A model generated the notes under the pieces. The model did no database searches and had not been told where the DNA came from. It worked only from the letters and a program-made list of their open reading frames with translations. This document shows, piece after piece, positions 54,606 to 61,519 of a DNA stretch of 64,000 bases. The stretch comes from Agromyces sp. H17E-10 (GTDB lineage Bacteria > Actinomycetota > Actinomycetes > Actinomycetales > Microbacteriaceae): the NCBI RefSeq assembly GCF_022919715.1, contig NZ_CP095042.1, positions 62,001 through 126,000 of the forward strand. Reading direction: 5' to 3'. The position numbers and the translations under genes are program-made. Every line of letters begins with the position of its first letter. The stretch's first letter is position 1.

Positions 54606-54788
54606 ATGGGAGGAATCATGCAGCGCGACCATGACGCAGAGGCCCAGAGCGCGGAACACGACACCGAGGCGATCGAGATCGACGTCGACGAGGACGAGGG
54701 CGACGTCGAACTCCATGAAGAGGACGATGAGCCCGAGGTCGTCGCGCCCGACGCGATCATCCCGCCGGGGCGCGGGTTCCCGATCTGA
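54606..54788 (+). CDS. Small highly acidic protein
   Basis: 60 residues, no recognised family. About 24 residues are Asp or Glu (AIEIDVDEDEGDVELHEEDDEPEVV), ending PGRGFPI. No signal peptide or membrane segment. GGAAGGAGA stands 6 nt before the ATG and a -10 hexamer lies upstream, so expression is plausible. A second ATG at 54618 is possible. It lies between divergent and convergent unrelated genes. Confidence 0.65.
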   Translation: MGGIMQRDHDAEAQSAEHDTEAIEIDVDEDEGDVELHEEDDEPEVVAPDAIIPPGRGFPI

Positions 54789-54818
54789 CCGGCGACGACC
54801 CGCCACCGGGCGCCGACC

Positions 54819-55745
54819 CTAGCGGACGGCCGCCCGGCGACGGCCCTCGGCCACCCGATGGTCGGCGACGATGTAGGCGCCGGCGATCAGGATGACCTGG
54901 CTCGACAGGTTGAGCCAGATGAGCAGTGCGATGAGCGCCGTGAAGGAGGCGAGCAGCGGGTTGGCCATGGCGCCCCCGACGAACAGGCCCGAGAGGACCT
55001 GCAGCCCCGTCAGTCCGAGGCCGCCGAGCAGGGCGCCCCGCCACAGCGAGCCCGCCCGTACGCGGATCCCGGAGAGCAGCCGGAAGAGCGCGGCGATCGC
55101 CGCGGTGTCGATCGCGAACGCGAGCAGCACGGAGAGGATACGGGTGAGTGCGTCGTACCACGGCGAACCCGTCGAGAGCCCGAGCCAGTCGAAGACGGTG
55201 CCCAGTGCGGCGGTGCTCGCGACCATGATGACCGCCGAGATGACGAACGCACCACCGAACGCGATCGCGAACACGAAGTCGCGGAACATCAGCCAGCCGA
55301 AGAACCTCGTGTCGTCGGGCTGTTCGGCGAGGTCGCGGAACGCGACGCGCAACGAGCCGATCGCACCGATCGCAGCCCCGACGAGACCGACGAGTGCGAG
55401 CACGCCCGCGACGCTGAGCGTCACGGGCTGCACGAGCTGCTCGGGCTTGATCACGCCGTTCTCGCCGACGAGGCCCGGGATGACGGCGTTGAGCGCGTCG
55501 ACGAGGGCGGTGATCGCCTCGGGCCGGCCCGCGAGCCAGACCCCCGCGACGGCGAACCCGAGGAAGACGCCGGCGAACACCGAGAACAGCGCCCGATACG
55601 TGACGCTGTCGGCGAGCATGGGCCCGTGCCTCGCGAAGTAGCGCATGATCGCCTGCACCACCGTGAAGCCGAGCGCCCATTGCCACACCCGCTCGCCGAG
55701 GCGGATCACCCGCCGCACGAAGGAGTCCTGCTCTCCGGTCTTCAC
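54819..55745 (-). CDS. YihY/BrkB-family membrane protein
   Basis: 308 residues with six predicted membrane helices, a family once named ribonuclease BN but now treated as an envelope transporter or structural protein. The family motif region is [28 protein letters not shown] near the N-terminus, with [30 protein letters not shown] near the C-terminus. GTG start, 6 nt from TAGCCT (leaderless). Divergent from msrA. Function unproven. Confidence 0.9.
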   Translation of the reverse strand: MKTGEQDSFVRRVIRLGERVWQWALGFTVVQAIMRYFARHGPMLADSVTYRALFSVFAGVFLGFAVAGVWLAGRPEAITALVDALNAVIPGLVGENGVIKPEQLVQPVTLSVAGVLALVGLVGAAIGAIGSLRVAFRDLAEQPDDTRFFGWLMFRDFVFAIAFGGAFVISAVIMVASTAALGTVFDWLGLSTGSPWYDALTRILSVLLAFAIDTAAIAALFRLLSGIRVRAGSLWRGALLGGLGLTGLQVLSGLFVGGAMANPLLASFTALIALLIWLNLSSQVILIAGAYIVADHRVAEGRRRAAVR

Positions 55746-55751
55746 TGTGTC

Positions 55752-55757
55752 AGGCTA
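55752..55757 (-). promoter_or_regulatory. -10 hexamer, leaderless start of the YihY gene
   Basis: TAGCCT on the minus strand with 6 nt to the GTG at 55745. Confidence 0.5.
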
Positions 55758-55846
55758 TCGACGGCGCCGGAACACGGACCACCCCCGTGTTGTTGAGACA
55801 TTCGGGCGGTATGCTTTGCCGCCCGTCGAGAGACCAGGAGAACACC

Positions 55847-56383
55847 ATGAGCGAACGTACCGAGACCGCGATCCTCGCCGGCGGCTGCTTCTGGGGCGTG
55901 CAGGACCTCATCCGCAAGCGCCCGGGCGTGCTCGAGACGCGGGTCGGCTACACCGGCGGAGACGTGCCGAACGCGACCTACCGCAACCACGGCTCGCACG
56001 CCGAGGCGATCGAGATCGTGTTCGATCCCGACCAGGTGAGCTACCGCGACCTGCTCGAGTTCTTCTTCCAGATCCACGACCCGTCGACGAAGAACCGCCA
56101 GGGCAACGACATCGGCACGAGCTACCGGTCGGCGATCTTCCCGACGACCCCCGAGCAGGAGCGTGTCGCTCGCGACACGATCGCCGACGTCGACGCGTCG
56201 GGCCTGTGGCCCGGCCCGGCGACGACCGAGGTCTCCCCTGCGGGCCCGTTCTGGGAGGCCGAGCCCGAGCACCAGGACTACCTCGAGCGGTACCCGAACG
56301 GCTACACCTGCCACTTCGTGCGCCCCGGCTGGAAGCTGCCGACGCGCGACGCCGCGACGGCGCAGGCCGACAGCGTCGCCTAG
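55847..56383 (+). CDS. msrA: Peptide-methionine (S)-S-oxide reductase
   Basis: Reduces methionine-S-sulfoxide in proteins, repairing oxidative damage. It has 178 residues. The active-site motif is [13 protein letters not shown] (C14), followed by [28 protein letters not shown] and [30 protein letters not shown] stands 7 nt before the ATG. A TATGCT hexamer at 55809-55814 is a possible -10. Ends at a strong hairpin. Confidence 0.96.
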   Translation: MSERTETAILAGGCFWGVQDLIRKRPGVLETRVGYTGGDVPNATYRNHGSHAEAIEIVFDPDQVSYRDLLEFFFQIHDPSTKNRQGNDIGTSYRSAIFPTTPEQERVARDTIADVDASGLWPGPATTEVSPAGPFWEAEPEHQDYLERYPNGYTCHFVRPGWKLPTRDAATAQADSVA

Positions 56384-56402
56384 GAGCGACGGCTGCCGAC
56401 GC

Positions 56403-56441
56403 GAAGGGCCGCGGTGGACGATTCGTCCACCGCGGCCCTTC
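56403..56441. terminator. Bidirectional terminator between msrA and hydrolase copy 2
   Basis: Perfect 18-bp stem (56403-56420 with 56424-56441) with a 3-nt loop, between convergent genes. No T-tract. Confidence 0.8.
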
Positions 56442-56461
56442 CGCGATGCTCGGCTGCCGGC

Positions 56462-57382
56462 TCAGTACCAGCCGGCCGATTCCGACTGGTCCCAGGCGCC
56501 GCAGGGGCTGCCGTAGCGATCGGCGATGTAGCCGAGGCCCCAGGCGATCTGCGTCGCGGGGTTCGTCTCCCAGTCGGCGCCCGCGGAGCCCATCTTGGAA
56601 CCGGGAAGCGCCTGCGGGATGCCGTAGGCACCCGAGGGGTTCGACGCGTACACGTTCCACCCGGATTCGCGGTCCCACAGGGCCACGAGGCATCCGAACT
56701 GGTCGTCGCCCCAGCCGCGGGCCGCGAGCATGTCGCGGGCGATCGCCTGGGCGCCGCTCGGGTTCGCCGGTCCAGACGGGCGCGATCCGCTGCTCGACGA
56801 CTCCGCTTCTTCGGCGGCAGCCGCCTCGGCCGCAGCCTTCTCGGCGGCAGCGCGCGCCGCGGCCTCGGCCGCGGCCTTCTTCTCGGCTGCGATCTTGTCG
56901 GCCTTGGCGATGGCCTGCTTGACCTCGGTCGTGTGCGACTCGGTCGCGCCGGCGAGCTCGAAGACGCGTTCGGGCGCGAGCAGTTCGTAGTTGTCGAGCG
57001 CAGCCACCGACGAGGCGAGCTCGGTCGCGTCGGCCTTGCCCTTGGCGGCGGTGATGGTGTCCTTCGCGCCGCTCAGGGTGTCCTTCGCCTCCTTCTCGGC
57101 TCGCGCCGCGAGGATGGTCGAGTGCGAGCCGAGCTGCTCGACCCGGAGGTCGGTCGCGGCGCTCAGTTCGGCCGTGGCGGCGATGCGCTCGTTCTGCGCG
57201 GCGACGGCCGACTGCAGCATGAAGCCCGATCCGACGAGGGCGCCGACGGCCACGACGGCGCCGGCGGCGATCACGGGGCCCTTGCGCCAGCCGCGGTTGG
57301 CGCGACGCTCGCGGCGGCTGGCTGCCGGCTCGATCTCGGTGGAGTTGTCAGGGGTGTTCTGGGGGGAAGACTGGTTCTGCAT
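56462..57382 (-). CDS. Secreted lysozyme/transglycosylase-like protein, copy 2
   Basis: 306 residues with the same plan as the protein at 47895: MQNQSSPQNT start, basic patch, signal-anchor helix (about 42-62), Ala/Lys-rich coiled coil (65-205), Ser-rich linker, and a C-terminal SLT-like domain with DRESGWNVYASNPSGAYGIPQALPGSKM (catalytic Glu in RESGW) and GYIADRYGSPCGAW, ending SAGWY. The ATG at 57382 fixes the N-terminus by match to the paralogue. The long AT-richer upstream region (57383-57590) has no gene but holds the conserved element. Confidence 0.88.
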   Translation of the reverse strand: MQNQSSPQNTPDNSTEIEPAASRRERRANRGWRKGPVIAAGAVVAVGALVGSGFMLQSAVAAQNERIAATAELSAATDLRVEQLGSHSTILAARAEKEAKDTLSGAKDTITAAKGKADATELASSVAALDNYELLAPERVFELAGATESHTTEVKQAIAKADKIAAEKKAAAEAAARAAAEKAAAEAAAAEEAESSSSGSRPSGPANPSGAQAIARDMLAARGWGDDQFGCLVALWDRESGWNVYASNPSGAYGIPQALPGSKMGSAGADWETNPATQIAWGLGYIADRYGSPCGAWDQSESAGWY

Positions 57383-57476
57383 GACTTTCACGTGGGCGGC
57401 ACTGCTCGCGCGAGCGCGGGCCGAACCTTCGGTCGACGTTCCTCGGACGCGGGGGCGCCCGGGCGAAGTGGCCAGT

Positions 57477-57516
57477 CTGCCCAGAGGTTCTGGACAGAAC
57501 CTCACTTCTTCCTGTG
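57477..57516 (-). promoter_or_regulatory. Conserved upstream element, copy 2, with internal dyad
   Basis: Gap-free match to 48814-48853. It contains a near-perfect 20-bp dyad (57484-57503): 9-bp arms GAGGTTCTG and CAGAACCTC with a 2-nt centre. The dyad is not conserved in copy 1. It starts 95 nt upstream of the ATG. Confidence 0.5.
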
Positions 57517-57590
57517 AAAGTCATCCGAAACCGAGTGGAATTCGTTTTTGAATCGGATGCGGCATCGGTGGCCTCGACACCCCGTCGACG

Positions 57591-58394
57591 TCAGCGCACG
57601 GCGAGTCCGCGCACGGTCCACGCGCGGGCGACCATCGAGATCCCACCGTCCGGATCCCGGGGCGACCGGCGGTCGAGCGCGTCGCGGATCCGCTCGCGCT
57701 GCGTCGCGCCGAGCGACATCGCGTAGGCGGGTGCTGCGCCCTGTCCGCCGAGGAACGGCGCCCAGAAGTCGTCGAAGCCCGTGAATCGCGTCTGGATCTC
57801 GATCGAACCGGTCACCACCTCGCGAAACCCGGCGGCCTCGAACGCCTCCTCGAGCCCGGCGGGTGTGCAGATCGGGAACCGCGTCGCCTCGTCGAACCGC
57901 GCGGCGGCGGGATCCACCTCGGCGGCGGCATCCCAGAACCGGCGCATCATCTCCATCCTCCCGGCGTAGTCCCACACGTAGGCCGCGACCACCCCCTCGC
58001 CGACGGCGACGCGCCGCATCTCCGTGAGGGCCGCCGCCGCAGCGGGCACGAAGTTCAGCATGAGTCCCGACACGACCACGTCGACCGAGCGGTCGTCGAA
58101 CGGCAGTGCGGCGGCTTCGGCCAGATGGAACGTCACCCGGGAACCGAGCTCCGCCGTGGCCGACTCGAGGAAGCCGGGCGAGGGATCCGCACCGTCGACC
58201 GAGCGCGGGGCGCACCGCTCGACGATCGCGGCACTCAGCGCGCCCGTGCCGCAGCCGACGTCGATCCAGCGCAGCCCATCGCGGGCGTCGAGCCAGTCGA
58301 GGAAGCGCGGAGCGACGCGACGACTCCATCGCCCGACGTACCGCTCGTACGCGGGGCCGGCCTCCCAGGCATCGGGCACGCGGTCGCCGCCCAT
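57591..58394 (-). CDS. Class I SAM-dependent methyltransferase
   Basis: 267 residues. SAM-binding motif I is WIDVGCGTGALSAAIVERC, followed by GADPSPGFLESATAEL (motif II) and [33 protein letters not shown] (motifs III-IV), the UbiE/Methyltransf_11 fold. The C-terminal part (about 150-265) is less conserved. Substrate cannot be predicted. ATG start, 6 nt from TAGCGT. Confidence 0.9.
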   Translation of the reverse strand: MGGDRVPDAWEAGPAYERYVGRWSRRVAPRFLDWLDARDGLRWIDVGCGTGALSAAIVERCAPRSVDGADPSPGFLESATAELGSRVTFHLAEAAALPFDDRSVDVVVSGLMLNFVPAAAAALTEMRRVAVGEGVVAAYVWDYAGRMEMMRRFWDAAAEVDPAAARFDEATRFPICTPAGLEEAFEAAGFREVVTGSIEIQTRFTGFDDFWAPFLGGQGAAPAYAMSLGATQRERIRDALDRRSPRDPDGGISMVARAWTVRGLAVR

Positions 58395-58400
58395 GGCGCC

Positions 58401-58406
58401 ACGCTA
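58401..58406 (-). promoter_or_regulatory. -10 hexamer, leaderless start of the methyltransferase gene
   Basis: TAGCGT on the minus strand with 6 nt to the ATG at 58394. Confidence 0.5.
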
Positions 58407-58432
58407 CTCCCCCGCGGGTCTGAGCGCGCGAT

Positions 58433-58894
58433 TCATTCCTCGAGGTCGTCCTCGAGCCGGCGCGGGCCGGCGCCGCCGTCGCCGAGGGCGTCGTCGGGGT
58501 TCAGGAGTCCGCAGGCCTTCATGGAGAGGCATCCGCACCCGATGCAGCCCGTGAGCTCTCGCTCGAGCCGCTCGATGCCGAGCCGCCGCACCTCCAGCTG
58601 GCGCTTCCATCGTCGGGAGGCGCGCTGCCAGTCGTCATGGCTCGGCGTGGTGTCGAGCGGCACGTGCTCGAACGCGGCCTGCACGTCGCCGAGCGGGATG
58701 CCGAGGCGCTTGGCGACCACGATGAGCGAGACCCGTCGCAACATGTGTCTCGCGTACCGTCGTTGGTTGCCGCCCGTGCGCTGGGATGCGATGAGTCCGA
58801 GGTCCTCGTAGAAGCGCAGCGCCGAGGGTGCGACGCCGGTACGGCGGCTCATCTCCCCGACGGTGAGCAGCTCGTCTGGCGCGTGCGTCGGCAT
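58433..58894 (-). CDS. soxR: Redox-sensitive transcriptional activator SoxR
   Basis: MerR-family [2Fe-2S] sensor of redox-cycling compounds. It has 153 residues. Helix-turn-helix LLTVGEMSRRTGVAPSALRFYEDLGLI with the SoxR-type QRRYARHMLRRVSLI wing, a dimer helix, and the cluster ligands C117, C120, C122, C128 in CIGCGCLSMKAC. Divergent from the ferredoxin operon; the shared 79-nt gap carries the SoxR box. GAGAGGG precedes the ATG. In streptomycetes SoxR controls electron-transfer genes rather than soxS. Confidence 0.96.
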   Translation of the reverse strand: MPTHAPDELLTVGEMSRRTGVAPSALRFYEDLGLIASQRTGGNQRRYARHMLRRVSLIVVAKRLGIPLGDVQAAFEHVPLDTTPSHDDWQRASRRWKRQLEVRRLGIERLERELTGCIGCGCLSMKACGLLNPDDALGDGGAGPRRLEDDLEE

Positions 58895-58909
58895 GCCGTT
58901 CCCTCTCGA

Positions 58910-58941
58910 TTGGACTTCAAGAGTACTTGAGGTTTTAGGCT
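58910..58941 (+). promoter_or_regulatory. SoxR-type promoter with SoxR box in a 20-nt spacer
   Basis: -35 TTGGAC (58910-58915) and -10 TAGGCT (58936-58941) are 20 nt apart, the lengthened spacing that MerR-type activators correct. The spacer carries a CTTCAAG/CTTGAGG dyad (58915-58932) close to the known SoxR box. It points at the ferredoxin operon. Confidence 0.75.
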
Positions 58942-58947
58942 GGGCTC

Positions 58948-58977
58948 ATGCGTTTCAACTCCGGGGTGATCTCGTGA
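58948..58977 (+). CDS. Leaderless nine-codon upstream ORF coupled to ferredoxin
   Basis: ATG 6 nt after the -10 hexamer opens a reading frame MRFNSGVIS that stops at 58975-58977. The stop overlaps the GTG of the ferredoxin gene as GTGA. The ferredoxin start has only a weak purine run upstream, so ribosomes that load on the leaderless ATG could re-initiate there. Evidence is positional only; the peptide itself may have no function. Confidence 0.45.
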   Translation: MRFNSGVIS

Positions 58978-59330
58978 CCTACGTGATCGCCCTTCCCTGC
59001 GTCGACGTCAAGGACAAGGCCTGCATCGACGAGTGCCCTGTCGACTGCATCTACGAGGGCGAGCGATCCCTCTACATCCACCCCGACGAGTGCGTCGACT
59101 GCGGTGCGTGCGAGCCCGTCTGCCCCGTCGAGGCGATCTATTACGAGGACGACCTGCCCGACGAATGGGCCGACTACTACAAGGCCAACGTCGAGTTCTT
59201 CGAGATCACCCCTCCCGGTGCTCCCGGCGGCACCCCGCTCGGCTCCCCCGGCGGCGCGGCGAAGACGGGCACGCTGCCGTTCGACCACCCGGTCGTCGCC
59301 GCGCTGGCGCCGCAGGGCGGCCACGAGTGA
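58974..59330 (+). CDS. fdxA: Seven-iron/8-Cys ferredoxin
   Basis: Electron carrier of 118 residues. Eight cysteines are C9, C17, C21, C25 and C40, C43, C46, C50 (ALPCVDVKDKACIDECPVDC; CVDCGACEPVCP). The C-x7-C spacing in the first half is typical of FdxA with one [3Fe-4S] and one [4Fe-4S] cluster. An acidic middle and a Gly/Pro-rich tail follow. GTG start overlapping the upstream ORF. Its stop overlaps the next GTG (GTGA). First full gene of the SoxR-linked operon. Confidence 0.94.
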   Translation: MTYVIALPCVDVKDKACIDECPVDCIYEGERSLYIHPDECVDCGACEPVCPVEAIYYEDDLPDEWADYYKANVEFFEITPPGAPGGTPLGSPGGAAKTGTLPFDHPVVAALAPQGGHE

Positions 59331-59869
59331 ACGCGGCTCGCCACACTGCGCTGACCGAGCCCGCCGACGACGCCGCCCCCGGGCTCGCCGACGCGTTCAA
59401 GTCCGCCTTCCGTTTCCACCCGGCCGGTGTCGCCCTCGTCTCGGCGGGCACCGCGACCGGCCCGGTGGGGCTGACCGCCTCGAGCGTGGCCTCGGTCGCC
59501 GTCGACCCGCCGGTACTCTCGTTCTCGGTCACCCGCGCGACCGGTTCCGCGGGCGCGCTGCTCGGCGCCGAGTCGTTCGTCGTCCACCTGCTCGCCGAGC
59601 ACCAGGTCGCGGTCGCCGAGGCGTTCGCACGGTCGGGTGCCCCGCGTTTCACGGCCGAGCAGGGATGGACGCGACTGCCGACCGGCGAACCGGTGCTCGC
59701 CGATGCGCGCGCGGCTCTCCGCTGCCGAGCACTCCAGCTGGTGCCCGTCGGCAGCTCCACCCTCGTGGTCGCCGAGGTCCTGGAGGTGCATCATGGACCG
59801 GAGGCCCCTCCACTCGTGTACCACGATCGTCGCTACGTGCGCCTCGGCGACGAGGCATCCGAATTCTGA
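59327..59869 (+). CDS. Flavin reductase-like FMN-binding protein
   Basis: 180 residues of the flavin reductase family. Motifs are FHPAGVALVSAGTATGPVGLTASSVASVAVDPPVLSFSV, ESFVVHLLAEHQ and VGSSTLVVAEVLEVHHGPEAPPLVYHDRRY. Reduces or binds FMN, probably with NAD(P)H. Coupled to the ferredoxin gene by a GTGA overlap and followed by sodA after 52 nt. Its place in a SoxR-type operon suggests electron transfer with ferredoxin, perhaps to re-reduce SoxR or detoxify redox cyclers; this is inference. Confidence 0.9.
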   Translation: MNAARHTALTEPADDAAPGLADAFKSAFRFHPAGVALVSAGTATGPVGLTASSVASVAVDPPVLSFSVTRATGSAGALLGAESFVVHLLAEHQVAVAEAFARSGAPRFTAEQGWTRLPTGEPVLADARAALRCRALQLVPVGSSTLVVAEVLEVHHGPEAPPLVYHDRRYVRLGDEASEF

Positions 59870-59921
59870 CCCCGCCAGCCGGCGACCGCCGGCGGCCATC
59901 CCCGAAGAAGGAGACATCGCA

Positions 59922-60554
59922 ATGTCGACCTACACCCTGCCCGACCTGCCCTACGACTACGCGGCGCTCGCACCGCACATCTCGGCCACGATCATGGAGC
60001 TGCACCACTCGAAGCACCACCAGGCCTACGTGACGGGCGCGAACACGGCGCTCGAGCAGCTCGCGGAGGCGCGTGCGACGGGTCAGCTCGCGAACGTCAA
60101 CAAGCTCGAGAAGGACCTCGCGTTCAACCTCGGCGGCCACATCAACCACAGCGTGTTCTGGCAGAACATGTCGCCCGACGGGGGCGGCTCGCCCGAGGGC
60201 GAGCTGTCGGCGGCGATCGACGACGCGTTCGGGTCGTTCGACGCGTTCCGCTCGCACTTCACGGCGACCGCGCTCGGCGTGCAGGGCTCGGGCTGGTCGG
60301 TGCTCGCCTGGGACTCGGTCGGGGCCCGCCCGGTCGTGTTCCAGCTGTTCGACCAGCAGGGCAACGCCCCGCTCGGCGTCACCCCGCTCCTCCAGCTCGA
60401 CGTGTGGGAGCACGCGTACTACCTCGACTACAAGAACGTGCGGGCCGACTACGTGAAGGCGTTCTGGGAGATCGTGAACTGGGCCGACGTCGCCGCCCGC
60501 TTCGACCGCGCCCGCTCGGCGACGAGCGGCCTCATCGTGCCGGGTGCCGCCTGA
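59922..60554 (+). CDS. sodA: Superoxide dismutase (Fe/Mn)
   Basis: Converts superoxide to peroxide and oxygen. It has 210 residues. Metal ligands lie in ELHHSKHHQAYV, LGGHINHSVFW and LDVWEHAYYLDYKN. YTLPDLPYDYAALAPHIS is the usual N-terminus. GAAGGAG stands 9 nt before the ATG. It is downstream of the SoxR-controlled ferredoxin and flavin reductase genes on the same strand, with no terminator seen, so probably also induced by SoxR. Confidence 0.97.
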   Translation: MSTYTLPDLPYDYAALAPHISATIMELHHSKHHQAYVTGANTALEQLAEARATGQLANVNKLEKDLAFNLGGHINHSVFWQNMSPDGGGSPEGELSAAIDDAFGSFDAFRSHFTATALGVQGSGWSVLAWDSVGARPVVFQLFDQQGNAPLGVTPLLQLDVWEHAYYLDYKNVRADYVKAFWEIVNWADVAARFDRARSATSGLIVPGAA

Positions 60555-60703
60555 GCACGCCCGCACCGCGCCCGCCGAGGCGCCGGCGACGCCGGCGCCT
60601 CTCGGCGGCGCTGCTCGCCGTGCAGCTGCGCCGCTGGGGGCTGGTCGCGATCATCGCGCTCGTCGCGATCGGCACGCTGATCGCAGCCCTGCAGGGGCGC
60701 TGA
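60551..60703 (+). CDS. Possible small membrane protein after sodA
   Basis: A 50-residue frame follows sodA directly. A Pro/Arg tract ([12 protein letters not shown]) leads to a membrane helix (WGLVAIIALVAIGTLIAALQG). The only start giving the full length is CTG at 60551, overlapping the sodA stop as CTGA; a GTG at 60620 would leave 27 residues. It could be a real accessory membrane peptide or a chance frame. The hydrophobic end is unlike the usual antisense or shadow frames here. Confidence 0.35.
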   Translation: MSTPAPRPPRRRRRRRLSAALLAVQLRRWGLVAIIALVAIGTLIAALQGR

Positions 60704-60721
60704 GCCCGGCACCGACGCTCG

Positions 60722-61519
60722 TCAGACGCGCACTCCGCGCGTCGCCCGCGCGGCCCACCGGTCTCCGTCGCGGGTCACGGCGATCGCATGTTCGAAGGCG
60801 TTCGTGATCGTCTCGCTCGTGACGGCCAGGTCGACCGGTCCGGATGCGACGACCCGCCCGTGCGCGATGACGAGTGCGTGGCTCGTCGTCTCCGGCAGTT
60901 CCTCGAGGTGATGCGTCACGAGGATCGATGCGAGGTCGGGCGCGCGGTGCGCGAGGTCGTCGAGCGTCTCGAGCAGCTGCTCGCGGGCCGCCACGTCGAG
61001 CCCGGTCGTCGGCTCGTCGAGCAGCAGCAGTCTCGGCTCCGCGACGAGCGCCCGCGCGATGAGCGCCCGGCCCCGTTCACCCTGCGAGAGCGTCGGCCAC
61101 GTCGCGTCGCGCCGGGCGGCGAGCCCGACGTCGTCGATCAGCGCGTCGGCCGACGCGATCTCGGCGGCGCTCGGCGACCAGCGCATCGGCGTCTCGATCG
61201 TGCCCGTGAGGCCCGTCAGCACGACCTCGCGAACGGTCAGTCGCGAATGCAGCGGGTGTCGCGGGTCGACCTGTCCGATCTCGCGACGCAGCTCCTGGAG
61301 GTCGACCCTGCCGAGCCGGCGGCCGAGCACGTCGACCGTGCCCGACGTCGGGTGCGTCTTCGCCCCGCAGAAGCCGAGGATCGTGCTCTTGCCGGCGCCG
61401 TTCGGGCCGAGCAGAGCCCAGTGCTCGCCGGCGCGAACGGTCAGGTCGATCCCGTGCAGGATCGGGTTGCCGTCGCGACGGAAGGTGACGTCGCGCAGTT
61501 CGAGGACCGGTTCGTTCAC
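60722..61519 (-). CDS. ABC transporter ATP-binding protein without permease
   Basis: 265 residues. Walker A LLGPNGAGKSTIL, Q-loop IGQVDPRH, signature LSQGERGRALIARAL, Walker B RLLLLDEPTTGLDV and switch His in SILVTHHLEELPETT are all present. It resembles the YlmA/ModF-like single-domain ATPases. No membrane component is adjacent. Its GTG overlaps the fic stop as GTGA, so expression follows that gene. Transported substrate, or a non-transport role, cannot be told. Confidence 0.9.
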   Translation of the reverse strand: MNEPVLELRDVTFRRDGNPILHGIDLTVRAGEHWALLGPNGAGKSTILGFCGAKTHPTSGTVDVLGRRLGRVDLQELRREIGQVDPRHPLHSRLTVREVVLTGLTGTIETPMRWSPSAAEIASADALIDDVGLAARRDATWPTLSQGERGRALIARALVAEPRLLLLDEPTTGLDVAAREQLLETLDDLAHRAPDLASILVTHHLEELPETTSHALVIAHGRVVASGPVDLAVTSETITNAFEHAIAVTRDGDRWAARATRGVRV

